The notes beneath the pieces are model-generated. The model was not told the origin of the DNA and did not search any database. It saw only the letters and a program-made list of their open reading frames with translations. Both the position numbers and the translations under genes were made by a program. From assembly GCF_011806575.1 (NCBI RefSeq), contig NZ_JAATOO010000021.1, forward strand, positions 1-64,000: DNA of 64,000 nt. The letters are read 5' to 3'. The stretch comes from Vibrio hepatarius. GTDB lineage: Bacteria > Pseudomonadota > Gammaproteobacteria > Enterobacterales > Vibrionaceae. Position 1 is the stretch's first letter. The number at the start of each line of letters is the position of its first letter. This document shows, piece after piece, positions 36,031 through 43,711 of this stretch.

Positions 36031-36483
36031 GTCTCAAAATAACGATGTGATAATGGAGTTGTAGTGTAGAAAAGTACGTCAGTGATCGTGTTCAAATTCC
36101 CATTAATCAGCACTTAATCTTGTAAATGATGCGACGCACTTCAAGTTGATTTTATAGTTTTTTATTTTTAAGTATTTGAATTGTATTTGTTTTTATTGAT
36201 TTTGTCGTACTTCGTTCTGTTTGTTGGCGATCATGATCACTATGCAACAAAAACTTTGTAGCGGCTCATATTTTTTTAGATAAAAACTAAGATCTGATTG
36301 ATGTTTTTCTCCGCGAAGTTAGTCTGGAAACTATGGATACACAACGTGTATGCAGGAATAGAAAATCAACGATTAATGATTAATTAGAGATTTTCTAATA
36401 TAGGAAATGCTTTCTCCCTTCGGCGGCCAACTTAAGGCGAGAAAAAAGAAAATACAGCTATATCCATTTTTAGGAGTTTTTCC
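36031..36483 (+). promoter_or_regulatory. Long AT-rich control region of the ligA-adjacent porin
   Basis: 453 bases without a gene. It contains a match to the ToxR-box pattern (36150-36164), a weak CRP-like GGCGA-TCATGA-TCACT (36226-36241), and a leader hairpin TTTCTC/GAGAAA (36411-36444). A strong ribosome site AGGAG precedes the ATG. The length suggests a long leader RNA, as is usual for Vibrio porins. Confidence 0.6.
36150..36164 (-). promoter_or_regulatory. ToxR-box-like site upstream of porin
   Basis: TTTTA-TAGTT-TTTTA reads as TAAAA-N5-TAAAA on the minus strand, fitting the described ToxR pattern TNAAA-N5-TNAAA. The region is T-rich, so a chance match is possible. Confidence 0.4.
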
Positions 36484-37551
36484 ATGGACAAAATGTTTAA
36501 ACGTACGCTTTTAGGAGCTGCAGTAGCATTAGCATCAACAGGTGTAATGGCTAAGCAGGTAGGTGTTAACTCTGACTTTACTGTTGAAGTTTACGGTGTA
36601 GCGGCTATCTCGCTAGTAAACTACAACACTACCAGCAATGACGTTGCTGATAGCACTACAGGACAAGATCAAGGTTATGTAGTTGAGAACGAGTCACGTA
36701 TCGGTTTCCGTGCTCACAAAGATATGTTTGAGAACTTTAAGATTACGATGCAAATCGAGTCTGGCTATGTAGACAGCACTGACTGGGGACATGGTGGTGT
36801 TTCTGGTGGTGTTTTAGGTTTCCGTGATACGTTCCTCGGTGCTTCTGGTGATTGGGGTAACCTTCGTGTTGGTCGTGTTCTGACTCCACTATACGAAATT
36901 GTTGACTGGCCATTTTCTAACCCTGGCCTAGGTTCAGTGTTCGATTGGGGTGGCATTGGTGCACACTATGATCGTCAGTCAAACCAAGTTCGTTACGATT
37001 CGCCTAAGTTTGGTGGCTTCTCTTTCGCAACATCTATTGGTCGTGATGACAACGATAATGGTGGTGGTCTAGCAACGGCTGATGACTCTTACTTTGTAAG
37101 TGCGAACGCTAAATACAGCTTTGAGAAAGTAACTCTAATGGGTGCTGTTGAAACAGGTAATGATTTCCGTAAAGTCGAAAACCAAGACAACACGACTTAC
37201 TTAGTAGGTGCTGAAGTTAGCCTTCCAGCAGGCTTTGGCCTTGCAGCAGCGTATAAAATGGAAGAGTTGGATAACTTTGGTGGTGTAAACGGAGCTGATG
37301 TTGAACAAGCGTCATACTCTATCATTGGTCAATACTGGAACGGCCCACTAGGTATCAAACTAGGTTATGCAGCTAATGAAGATGCAGAATTAAATGGTGA
37401 TAAGATAAATAACAGTGACAGCAATACTGTTTCTCTACAGGTTATGGGTGTAATCGACGGCTTTGTACCATACGTACGTGTAGCTGGTCGCACCGCTGGT
37501 GAGCTAGACACAGATATTGTAACTCGTTTTGGTCTAGAATACGGTTTCTAA
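36484..37551 (+). CDS. General/ChiP-like porin (paralogue of the chitoporin at 58341)
   Basis: 355 residues. Signal peptide 1-23 (ending GVMA), then a 16-strand-type porin barrel ending in the aromatic YGF. It shares with the 58.3-kb chitoporin the L3 region: GRVLTP at 130-135, VDWPFSNPGLG, and a DWGG motif at 154-157, where Trp corresponds to the sugar-binding Trp136 of Vibrio ChiP. It lacks the N-terminal plug sequence DGANSDAAK: the mature protein starts KQVGVNSDF. By position next to ligA it corresponds to the V. cholerae porin I recall being described as a chitoporin candidate (VC0972). Substrate range is therefore uncertain. A terminator separates it from the next gene. Confidence 0.88.
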   Translation: MDKMFKRTLLGAAVALASTGVMAKQVGVNSDFTVEVYGVAAISLVNYNTTSNDVADSTTGQDQGYVVENESRIGFRAHKDMFENFKITMQIESGYVDSTDWGHGGVSGGVLGFRDTFLGASGDWGNLRVGRVLTPLYEIVDWPFSNPGLGSVFDWGGIGAHYDRQSNQVRYDSPKFGGFSFATSIGRDDNDNGGGLATADDSYFVSANAKYSFEKVTLMGAVETGNDFRKVENQDNTTYLVGAEVSLPAGFGLAAAYKMEELDNFGGVNGADVEQASYSIIGQYWNGPLGIKLGYAANEDAELNGDKINNSDSNTVSLQVMGVIDGFVPYVRVAGRTAGELDTDIVTRFGLEYGF

Positions 37552-37581
37552 CTACATGTTCTAATTGCCTTTCTTTATAAT

Positions 37582-37612
37582 ATACGCCAGCATGTATGCT
37601 GGCGTATTTTTT
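37582..37612 (+). terminator. Terminator between porin and its downstream lipoprotein
   Basis: Perfect 12-bp arms ATACGCCAGCAT and ATGCTGGCGTAT with a two-base gap, then TTTTTT. The downstream gene starts 17 bases later with no room for its own promoter, so read-through is implied. Confidence 0.9.
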
Positions 37613-37628
37613 CTAAAGGATCAAAAAT

Positions 37629-38450
37629 ATGAAAATATTAAGATGTTTGTTCCTATTATCAGCAGTATCTATCACTGCTGGTTGTAGTACCCTCAATAGC
37701 TCAAGTGACTTTTCTGATGCTGTTCTGAGTATTAAAGAAAGGAGTAATTATGTTGAAGTTGCTGCTAAGACTATAATACCCGACACGCAAGCGATAGTCG
37801 GAGCTAATCTAGTGAGATCAGAACTAATATATACATCTGTGCAACCTATAGGCGAAAGTAACTTAACCAAAAAGTCTACCATTGATATGACGGTTACATT
37901 CTTTAAAAGCTATGATGTTTTTCATAGTGCTAGCGTCTTAGGTCAAACTGTGGCGCTCGATAATTCAAAACCAATGGCTGAAACGTGCAGTGAACATTGC
38001 ACTGTAACACAGTGGGTTAGTTTTCCTTTTAGCGAACGTGAGCTAGCAGAATTCAGCGGCGAGAGTGTTAATTTTACGATTACGTCAGGCGACAATAATA
38101 TCGTTGAAGTAAATGTGCCCAAGGCATATTTCGAAGCTATTGAGCAAGAAGCTGACACACTTATAGCGAGAAATCAATCAGCTCAACCGTATGTCAATCA
38201 AACGCCTGAGGTTACAAAAGTAAATGACTCAGCTCCTGCGAGTAAAGCTCTCGAAATGACGCAGTATTGGTATGCTAAAGCTTCTGCTCAAGATATCGAT
38301 AAATTTTCACAATTCGCTATCTCAAACCGTAAAGGTGTTGTACAGAAATTAGAGAGCACTTCTCAAGAGCTTAATATGATGCAATATTGGTATTCAGAAG
38401 CGAGTGAAATCGAGCGTTCTCAAATATTGCAGTGGCTAATCAGCCAATAG
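37629..38450 (+). CDS. Lipoprotein with two YccT/DUF2057-type C-terminal motifs
   Basis: 273 residues. Lipobox at residues 16-19 (TAGC), then a long region without a family I recognise, containing one disulfide-ready pair in ETCSEHCTV. The C-terminus carries two copies of one motif: LEMTQYWYAKASAQDIDKF from about 208 and LNMMQYWYSEASEIERSQI from about 248. E. coli YccT (DUF2057) ends with a similar stretch (LKYWFKLADPQTRNTFLQW, from memory). The DUF2057 gene after chiP at 59.6 kb ends in a degenerate form of it. The gene is AT-rich relative to neighbours. AAAGGA is the ribosome site. Its location directly after a porin suggests a role in that porin's function or folding; this is inference. 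Confidence 0.75.
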   Translation: MKILRCLFLLSAVSITAGCSTLNSSSDFSDAVLSIKERSNYVEVAAKTIIPDTQAIVGANLVRSELIYTSVQPIGESNLTKKSTIDMTVTFFKSYDVFHSASVLGQTVALDNSKPMAETCSEHCTVTQWVSFPFSERELAEFSGESVNFTITSGDNNIVEVNVPKAYFEAIEQEADTLIARNQSAQPYVNQTPEVTKVNDSAPASKALEMTQYWYAKASAQDIDKFSQFAISNRKGVVQKLESTSQELNMMQYWYSEASEIERSQILQWLISQ

Positions 38451-38466
38451 ATTTGTTATTTTGATT

Positions 38467-38495
38467 AAAGCCCCATGACGATAGCATGGGGCTTA
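38467..38495. terminator. Terminator after the lipoprotein gene
   Basis: GCCCCATG (38470-38477) and CATGGGGC (38485-38492), followed by TTATATTA. It lies between convergent genes. Confidence 0.75.
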
Positions 38496-38497
38496 TA

Positions 38498-38683
38498 TTA
38501 ATATTTGACGGTACCATTACTATGTTTGCAAATGAGTATAGGAATATACTTCATTTTCCCATCCGGCATAGTACATTCCACATTGGGGCCGGTTGTAGAA
38601 TTCCCCGCACTGTTGTCCATTACTGCAACAGCATTACTACTAAAGAACACTATACTGCACGCAAGTAATATTATGCTTTTCAT
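38498..38683 (-). CDS. Small exported hypothetical protein
   Basis: 61 residues from the ATG at 38683, which has GAGG seven bases upstream; in-frame codons further upstream lack a ribosome site. Residues 1-20 are a signal peptide (KSIILLACSIVFFSSNAVA). The mature part has two cysteines (VECTMPDG, LICKHSNG), which could form one disulfide. No family is recognised. It sits in AT-rich DNA between the porin module and the ybbJ-qmcA operon and runs convergent to the lipoprotein gene. Confidence 0.65.
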   Translation of the reverse strand: MKSIILLACSIVFFSSNAVAVMDNSAGNSTTGPNVECTMPDGKMKYIPILICKHSNGTVKY

Positions 38684-39031
38684 AAGCTCACCTCTCATGA
38701 GTTTAAATGTTAGACATATCGATAACTGCATCAGCTTTAAGTATGTTTGTATCCAATAAAAGATCAAAAATAATTTAAACTTTAAAAATTTCCTTTAATA
38801 AATAACTTAAACTTGTTGTGAGAGAATAATTAATAATTCACTGATTACTATTGTTTTAATTTTCAGGTTTTGAGTTTTATCGTTATTAGTAGAGTTGGAT
38901 GTGACGAATTACTACCAAGTTTTTTCGCACTAAAGAATATTTAATGAGCTGATAAATAAGATAAAATAATCTAGATACGAAAAAAGAGGCGATTATCGGC
39001 CTCTTTTTTTGCTTAGATGAGTAAAGTAAGA
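38684..39031. other. AT-rich gap before ybbJ
   Basis: 348 bases with very low GC and no convincing gene. It holds the promoter side of the small exported protein and the ybbJ terminator at 38980-39010; nothing else is recognised. Confidence 0.7.
38980..39010 (-). terminator. Terminator after ybbJ
   Basis: AAAAAAGAGGC and GCCTCTTTTTTT around an 8-base loop; works on the minus strand. Confidence 0.9.
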
Positions 39032-39484
39032 CTAACTTTTTTCTTGGATGGTGAGGACAATACCGTCGACTTGAGTAATTTCGACCAATGTTCCTTTCGC
39101 TATTGGAGCGTCAGACCTTGCAGTCCAAGTAGTATCACCGACCTTTAAACGTCCTTTGCCTGCTGGGAAGTCTTCATCAAGCAACAAGGTTTCACCGATG
39201 AGTTGCTTTTCTTTCTGATTCAAGGTTCGGTTCGCATCACTTTGCCGGTCGTTACTAAACTGGCGTCGCCACCATAGCCAAGTTGTTGCTAAGCAAAATA
39301 CGCCAAATGCCGCCCATTGTAACTGCCAACTTATTGGTACAAGAGCTAAAACGAGGGCAACGAGTAACGCGGAGATACCGAGCCACAGTAGGTAACCCGC
39401 AGCCCCAAGCAATTCACATGCTAGCAGTGCTAAGCCAAAGGCAAGCCAGTGCCAGTGATTAATTGATTCCAAAAACTCTATCAA
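39032..39484 (-). CDS. ybbJ: NfeD-like protein YbbJ
   Basis: 150 residues from a TTG at 39484. AGG lies six bases before it; the ATG seen just upstream is out of frame and stops after two codons. The resulting start MIEFLESINHWHWL and the segments GYLLWLGISALL, LNQKEKQLIGETLLL and GRLKVGDTTWTARSDAPI align with E. coli YbbJ, which is 152 residues. Three or four membrane helices precede an NfeD OB-fold domain. It follows qmcA by seven bases. NfeD and SPFH proteins are regular partners in membrane microdomain or membrane quality-control complexes. Confidence 0.9.
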   Translation of the reverse strand: MIEFLESINHWHWLAFGLALLACELLGAAGYLLWLGISALLVALVLALVPISWQLQWAAFGVFCLATTWLWWRRQFSNDRQSDANRTLNQKEKQLIGETLLLDEDFPAGKGRLKVGDTTWTARSDAPIAKGTLVEITQVDGIVLTIQEKS

Positions 39485-39491
39485 AACATAC

Positions 39492-40415
39492 CTACTTGTT
39501 GTCTTTCGCTTGATGTTTAAACATTTCTGCAATGCCCGCAACTGACCCCATTAGACCAGATGCTTCAAGAGGCAGCATAATAATTTTTCCATTTTCTGCT
39601 TGGCCAATGGTTTTTAGTGCGTCGGTATAGCCTTGGGCGATAAAGTAGTTCACCGCTTGCATGTCACCTTTCGCAATGGCTTCAGACACCATGGTCGTTG
39701 CTTTCGCTTCCGCTTCTGCGGCACGCTCACGAGCTTCCGCTTGTAGGATTGCCGCTTGTTTTTCGCCTTCTGCTTTTAAAATCTCAGACTGTTTTTGACC
39801 TTCCGCGCGAAGAATTTCCGCTTGACGGATACCTTCTGCTTCGAGGATCTCTGCACGCTTGTTCCTTTCCGCTTTCATTTGCGCGTTCATTGCGGCAGTT
39901 AGGTCGGCTGGTGGTTGAACGTCTTTTATTTCGATACGAGTGACTTTTACACCCCAAGGGTTCGTTGCGTCATCGACGATCGTCAGTAGCTTAGTGTTGA
40001 TCATATCGCGTTGGCTCAACATTTCATCGAGCTCCATTGAACCCAAAACAGTACGAATATTGGTTAAAGTCAGGTTTCTGATCGCATGTTCTAAGTCGTT
40101 GACTTCATAGGCGGCTTTTGCTGCGTCAATGACTTGAACAAAACAAACCGCATCAATGGTGACGTTGGCGTTGTCTTTGGAAATCACTTCTTGTGCAGGG
40201 ATATCCAGAACTCTTTCCATCATATTGACTTTATGACCAATGCTGTCGATGAATGGAATAATGATGTTGAGTCCCGGTTTGAGAGAGAGGGTGTATCGAC
40301 CAAAACGTTCGACTGTCCAGTTATTACCTTGAGGGACGGTTTTTACGCCGGCAAAAATAAGCGCAACTACAACAACTAGAAAGCCGCCAATTGCAACCAA
40401 TGAGTCAACTGCCAT
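39492..40415 (-). CDS. qmcA: SPFH/band-7 membrane protein QmcA
   Basis: 307 residues. An N-terminal membrane anchor (SLVAIGGFLVVVVALIFAGV), a band-7 domain (PQGNNWTVERFGRYTLSLKPG onward), then an Ala/Glu-rich helical repeat region (EAEGIRQAEILRAEGQKQSE; EILKAEGEKQAAILQAEA) predicted to form a long coiled coil, as in stomatins. E. coli QmcA is a suppressor of ftsH htpX defects and associates with FtsH-type quality control. Paired with ybbJ in one operon. Confidence 0.96.
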   Translation of the reverse strand: MAVDSLVAIGGFLVVVVALIFAGVKTVPQGNNWTVERFGRYTLSLKPGLNIIIPFIDSIGHKVNMMERVLDIPAQEVISKDNANVTIDAVCFVQVIDAAKAAYEVNDLEHAIRNLTLTNIRTVLGSMELDEMLSQRDMINTKLLTIVDDATNPWGVKVTRIEIKDVQPPADLTAAMNAQMKAERNKRAEILEAEGIRQAEILRAEGQKQSEILKAEGEKQAAILQAEARERAAEAEAKATTMVSEAIAKGDMQAVNYFIAQGYTDALKTIGQAENGKIIMLPLEASGLMGSVAGIAEMFKHQAKDNK

Positions 40416-40513
40416 GTTTATTTCCTTTGTTAAAGTGATATGTCGATTGTTTCTTAATTAAACCGTTTAAACAAAGAAATAAATGAGAAGTGGGACTAAC
40501 TTTAGACAAAATA

Positions 40514-40534
40514 AAAGCCGGTATTCCCGGCTTT
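40514..40534 (-). terminator. Terminator after cnoX
   Basis: AAAGCCGG and CCGGCTTT arms; the minus strand continues TATTTTGTC. Confidence 0.8.
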
Positions 40535-40556
40535 AACATATTGATTTAATTCTATT

Positions 40557-41411
40557 CTAGTAAAGCAGAGAATAGAGCTGACGGCGATATTTAGCAGAAA
40601 TCGCGTTGCCTTGTCCAAGAGCAGCCAATATATCCATAAAGTGTTTTTTAAGTTCACCGTCTTGTGCGTTGAGGTCTTTACGCAAGAAGCCCCACAGTAG
40701 TTCCAATGCCTCTTCATCTCGGCTGACTTGGTGATAACTTAGCGCAAGCTCCGCCGCGACTTTGCTATCAGTCGGGTTATTTGCAAGCGCAGCTTCGAGC
40801 GATTGAATTTCTGGGCTATTGGCAGATTGCTCATGCAACTCCAGTTTTGCGACTAAACTCTTGTAATAGTTATCTTTATATTCCAAAGGAATATTCTCTA
40901 ACAGAGATTTGGCCTGCGTAAAATCTTGTGTTTCAAGGTAACACTCGATCATTGCCAACTTCACATCGCCTTTTTGCTGCATTTCCGCCGGAAGCTGCTG
41001 GAGGATCGGTAGTGCCTGGGCGTACTGTTGTTGCTGCACGAATTCCAGCGCTTGCTTGAGGCTCATTTCTTCTTGGCTTGGCAGATGCTTGGCTAACATA
41101 GCTTGGATAGCGGTTAGTTCTTGCGGACCACCCAATCCATCAACAGGCTGCCCATTGATAAACAGTGCAATTGTCGGCAAGGCTTGAACGCCAAATTGAG
41201 AAGCAATCAGTTGTTCTTGTTCGCAGTTAAGTAGTGCGAGCGTAAATGCTCCGTTGTATTGCTGAGCCAGAGTTTGCAGATCAGGAATAATTTGTGCACT
41301 TTCTTGGCTCATTGGAGCCCAGAAGTGAATTAGCACAGGTGTCTGTACTGAGCCTTCTAGTACTTGGCGGAAGTTCTGTTCATTTAGCTCGACAATAAAA
41401 GGTGATTGCAT
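40557..41411 (-). CDS. cnoX: Chaperedoxin CnoX (YbbN), thioredoxin-fold with TPR
   Basis: 284 residues, E. coli length. A thioredoxin-like domain at 1-110 is followed by TPR-type helical repeats. In E. coli it acts as a holdase and redox protector that hands clients to GroEL. The thioredoxin motif here is WAPMSQES: it has neither the CxxC of true thioredoxins nor the single cysteine at the last position of the E. coli motif (SQHC). A cysteine is kept in LLNCEQEQLIA. The cis-proline loop QALPTIALF is present. Adjacent to ybbO, as in E. coli, but the ABC transporter pair ybbA-ybbP is not seen here. Confidence 0.93.
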   Translation of the reverse strand: MQSPFIVELNEQNFRQVLEGSVQTPVLIHFWAPMSQESAQIIPDLQTLAQQYNGAFTLALLNCEQEQLIASQFGVQALPTIALFINGQPVDGLGGPQELTAIQAMLAKHLPSQEEMSLKQALEFVQQQQYAQALPILQQLPAEMQQKGDVKLAMIECYLETQDFTQAKSLLENIPLEYKDNYYKSLVAKLELHEQSANSPEIQSLEAALANNPTDSKVAAELALSYHQVSRDEEALELLWGFLRKDLNAQDGELKKHFMDILAALGQGNAISAKYRRQLYSLLY

Positions 41412-41485
41412 CTAACGGTTCCTTGCAACGTTTGAGATAGTTCAAACATATGGGCTTTGACTAGGGATATCAAGGTGAGTACGAG

Positions 41486-41516
41486 ACAAAACACACCGAA
41501 CAGTGAATGCGGTGTG
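41486..41516 (-). terminator. Terminator of the 21-residue ORF
   Basis: On the minus strand CACACCG (41516-41510) pairs with CGGTGTG (41498-41492), then TTTTGTCTCG. It ends a short transcript upstream of cnoX. Confidence 0.7.
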
Positions 41517-41543
41517 CTTGTCTTGTGAAGAGCGCGGAAGTGT

Positions 41544-41609
41544 TTACAGAACGATAAATAAAACGAGCGCAACACCCACACTAAGCCAGTTTATTTGGTT
41601 TAATGACAT
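41544..41609 (-). CDS. Possible 21-residue single-span membrane protein
   Basis: The minus strand encodes MSLNQINWLSVGVALVLFIV plus a final L, then TAA. GGAAAG lies about six bases before the ATG. Residues 8-21 form one hydrophobic stretch that could span or insert in the membrane. A terminator (41486-41516) follows 28 bases after the stop, so a short independent transcript is plausible. No homologue is known to me. It would sit between ybbO and cnoX. Confidence 0.5.
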   Translation of the reverse strand: MSLNQINWLSVGVALVLFIVL

Positions 41610-41707
41610 GTTATCTTTCCGAATGTAACGCTTGAATTGGTCAAGGAGTGTTCGAATATGAAGATAACGCTCGATTGTTACGATAAAATTACATTGCAAT
41701 ACATTAT

Positions 41708-42535
41708 TTATGCCGCATGTATCAATATTTTATCGAGCAACCGAGTTGGCAATATTCTTTTCAAAACCGCAAACGCTTTGGTGGGCGTGGTGATGCGATA
41801 ACGAATCTTAGGATGAGTCGATTCCAACGCGTCAACAACAGGCGCAATGCACGATTCAGCGGGTAGAACAAAAGCGTTACCGGACGACTCTTTATCCAAT
41901 CGTTGCAATTGTTGCTGATACGCATGTTGGTGGACACTGGTGTCGATTGCTACCCACTTTAGAAAGGCGGCTTTCGCGTTGGCGCGAAATTGTGTTTCGA
42001 TAGGGCCGGGCTCAAGCAAGCTGATATGAATGTTTGAATCCATCAGCTCTAGTCTGATGGTATCGGTCCAACCTTCAATCGCAAATTTAGACGCGTTGTA
42101 AGCGCCGCGGTACTTCATTGCCGCAAAACCCAATACAGAACTGTTTTGAATGATTCTGCCATGTCCTTGTGCACGCATGACGGGCAAAACTTCTGTTACC
42201 AATTGGTGCCAGCCAAAAAAGTTGGTGTCAAACTGTTCTCGTAGTGCTTGGGTTGGTAAGTCTTCTAAAGCGCCAGGCTGTCCATACGCACCATTATTAA
42301 ACAGCGCGTCGAGCTGGCCGCCAGTGATTTGTAGCGCTTGCTGGACGGCTAAAGAAATACTATCGCTATCGGCTAAGTCGAGCTGAAGACTTATCAAACC
42401 TTCAGCCTTTAATCTCTCAACATCTTCAGCGTTGCGACAAGAGGCAATAACTTGGTAACCGCGTTGCTTTAATGCGTGCGCACAGACATAACCAATCCCT
42501 GTAGAACACCCAGTAATGAGAATTGACTTATTCAT
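41708..42535 (-). CDS. ybbO: Short-chain dehydrogenase YbbO
   Basis: 275 residues. The NADP-binding motif is ITGCSTGIGYVCAHALKQRG; the active site is NSSVLGFAAMKYRGAYNASK (Ser, Tyr and Lys). The ending LKRILPTRLLDKIL and the segment LLEPGPIETQF match E. coli YbbO, an NADP-dependent aldehyde reductase. Position next to cnoX supports the name. The gene runs toward cnoX with a 98-base gap before the small ORF; upstream lies yfcH. Confidence 0.9.
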   Translation of the reverse strand: MNKSILITGCSTGIGYVCAHALKQRGYQVIASCRNAEDVERLKAEGLISLQLDLADSDSISLAVQQALQITGGQLDALFNNGAYGQPGALEDLPTQALREQFDTNFFGWHQLVTEVLPVMRAQGHGRIIQNSSVLGFAAMKYRGAYNASKFAIEGWTDTIRLELMDSNIHISLLEPGPIETQFRANAKAAFLKWVAIDTSVHQHAYQQQLQRLDKESSGNAFVLPAESCIAPVVDALESTHPKIRYRITTPTKAFAVLKRILPTRLLDKILIHAA

Positions 42536-42579
42536 GAATTCCTTTCTTTATCCGTCGATTAAGTGACTAGAGTAAAAGA

Positions 42580-43494
42580 TTATTCATGATGTTGTAATAA
42601 GTTTTTTAATGCCGGAGCTAAGCGTGAGTAGCTAAATTTAAAGCCTAACTCAGTTAGTTTCTTGGGTTTGGCTCTAATGCTGTCAAACAACAATACCGAG
42701 CTTTCCCCCATGGCGAGTTTTAGTACCCATTTAGGCGTGAATAAAAAGTGTGGTCGCTTGAGCGTTCTTGCCAGCACTTTGCTGAAATACTGGTTAGTCA
42801 CAGGGTGGGGGGCGCACAGATTGAACGGACCTTGTGCATGCTCGGTTTCAAGCAGATAGACGATGGCTCGAACCATATCGAGCATATGGATCCATGGCAT
42901 GTATTGTTTGCCATTGCCGATAGGGCCACCAACGCCACACTTATACGCAGGAAGCATTTTCTGCAGTGCTCCGCCATCTGGCGCAAGGACAATACCAGTG
43001 CGCAAAGAGCAGACGCGTGTGTATTCGGAACGCGCTCGATTAGCAATATTTTCCCATTTGGCACATACGTGATGGGGGAACCCTTGGTGATGGGCGTGAA
43101 GGTCTTCATCAAACGGGTGCGCTTGTTGATCGCCGTAATAACCCACAGCGGAGCCACTGATCAGCACTGCTGGTGGCGCTGTACTGGCGTGAATGAGATC
43201 GACCAACTTTTCTGTTAGGCCCCAGCGGCTATCACAGATTTCTTTCTTCTGTGCTTTGCTCCAGCGTTTATCAGCGATCGGTTCACCGGCTAAGTTAATT
43301 ACCGCATCAAACTCGTTGAAGTCATGGTACTTATCTAGACTTGAAACATAACTGATGTTTCCCATATCCGCGTGGTTGACTGCCGCTTTTGCTCTCGCTG
43401 GAGACCGCGTAAGCATAACCACCTGATGAGTTGTCAGGTGCTTGACCAGTTCGCGACCAATAAATCCAGAACCACCGGTGAGCAATATTTTCAT
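42580..43494 (-). CDS. yfcH: Extended SDR-family epimerase-like protein (TIGR01777, YfcH)
   Basis: 304 residues. The N-terminal Rossmann motif is LLTGGSGFIGRELVKHL, and VINLAGEPIADKRWS and LISGSAVGYYGD are typical of the TIGR01777/YfcH group. The C-terminal DUF1731 segment is LKMPKKL-like (RAKPKKLTELGFKFSY). The group is related to cell-division inhibitor SulA-annotated proteins by old naming only; activity is unknown. It is followed by ybbO after 44 bases, possibly as one transcript. Confidence 0.88.
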   Translation of the reverse strand: MKILLTGGSGFIGRELVKHLTTHQVVMLTRSPARAKAAVNHADMGNISYVSSLDKYHDFNEFDAVINLAGEPIADKRWSKAQKKEICDSRWGLTEKLVDLIHASTAPPAVLISGSAVGYYGDQQAHPFDEDLHAHHQGFPHHVCAKWENIANRARSEYTRVCSLRTGIVLAPDGGALQKMLPAYKCGVGGPIGNGKQYMPWIHMLDMVRAIVYLLETEHAQGPFNLCAPHPVTNQYFSKVLARTLKRPHFLFTPKWVLKLAMGESSVLLFDSIRAKPKKLTELGFKFSYSRLAPALKNLLQHHE

Positions 43495-43711
43495 CCATTT
43501 CTCCTAGAACGTCCGTGCTCTGCTGCAAATGTCAGTAACGCTATTAATTATAGCGAGTTAGCTCCTCTTCGGAACTGGGATTATGCAAAGCAAATGATTA
43601 TCACAAAATTAACATTTTGTTACGTTTGTTTGTCGTCACCTTGTTTTCGTCACATCAAACCATTAACCCATTTGTCATTATAAAGTTAACGAGCATAAGG
43701 ATGGGGTGCAT

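Noticed and set aside
42748..43218. 156-codon plus-strand open frame inside yfcH
   Set aside because: Antisense to a conserved SDR-type gene; no ribosome site or known motif.
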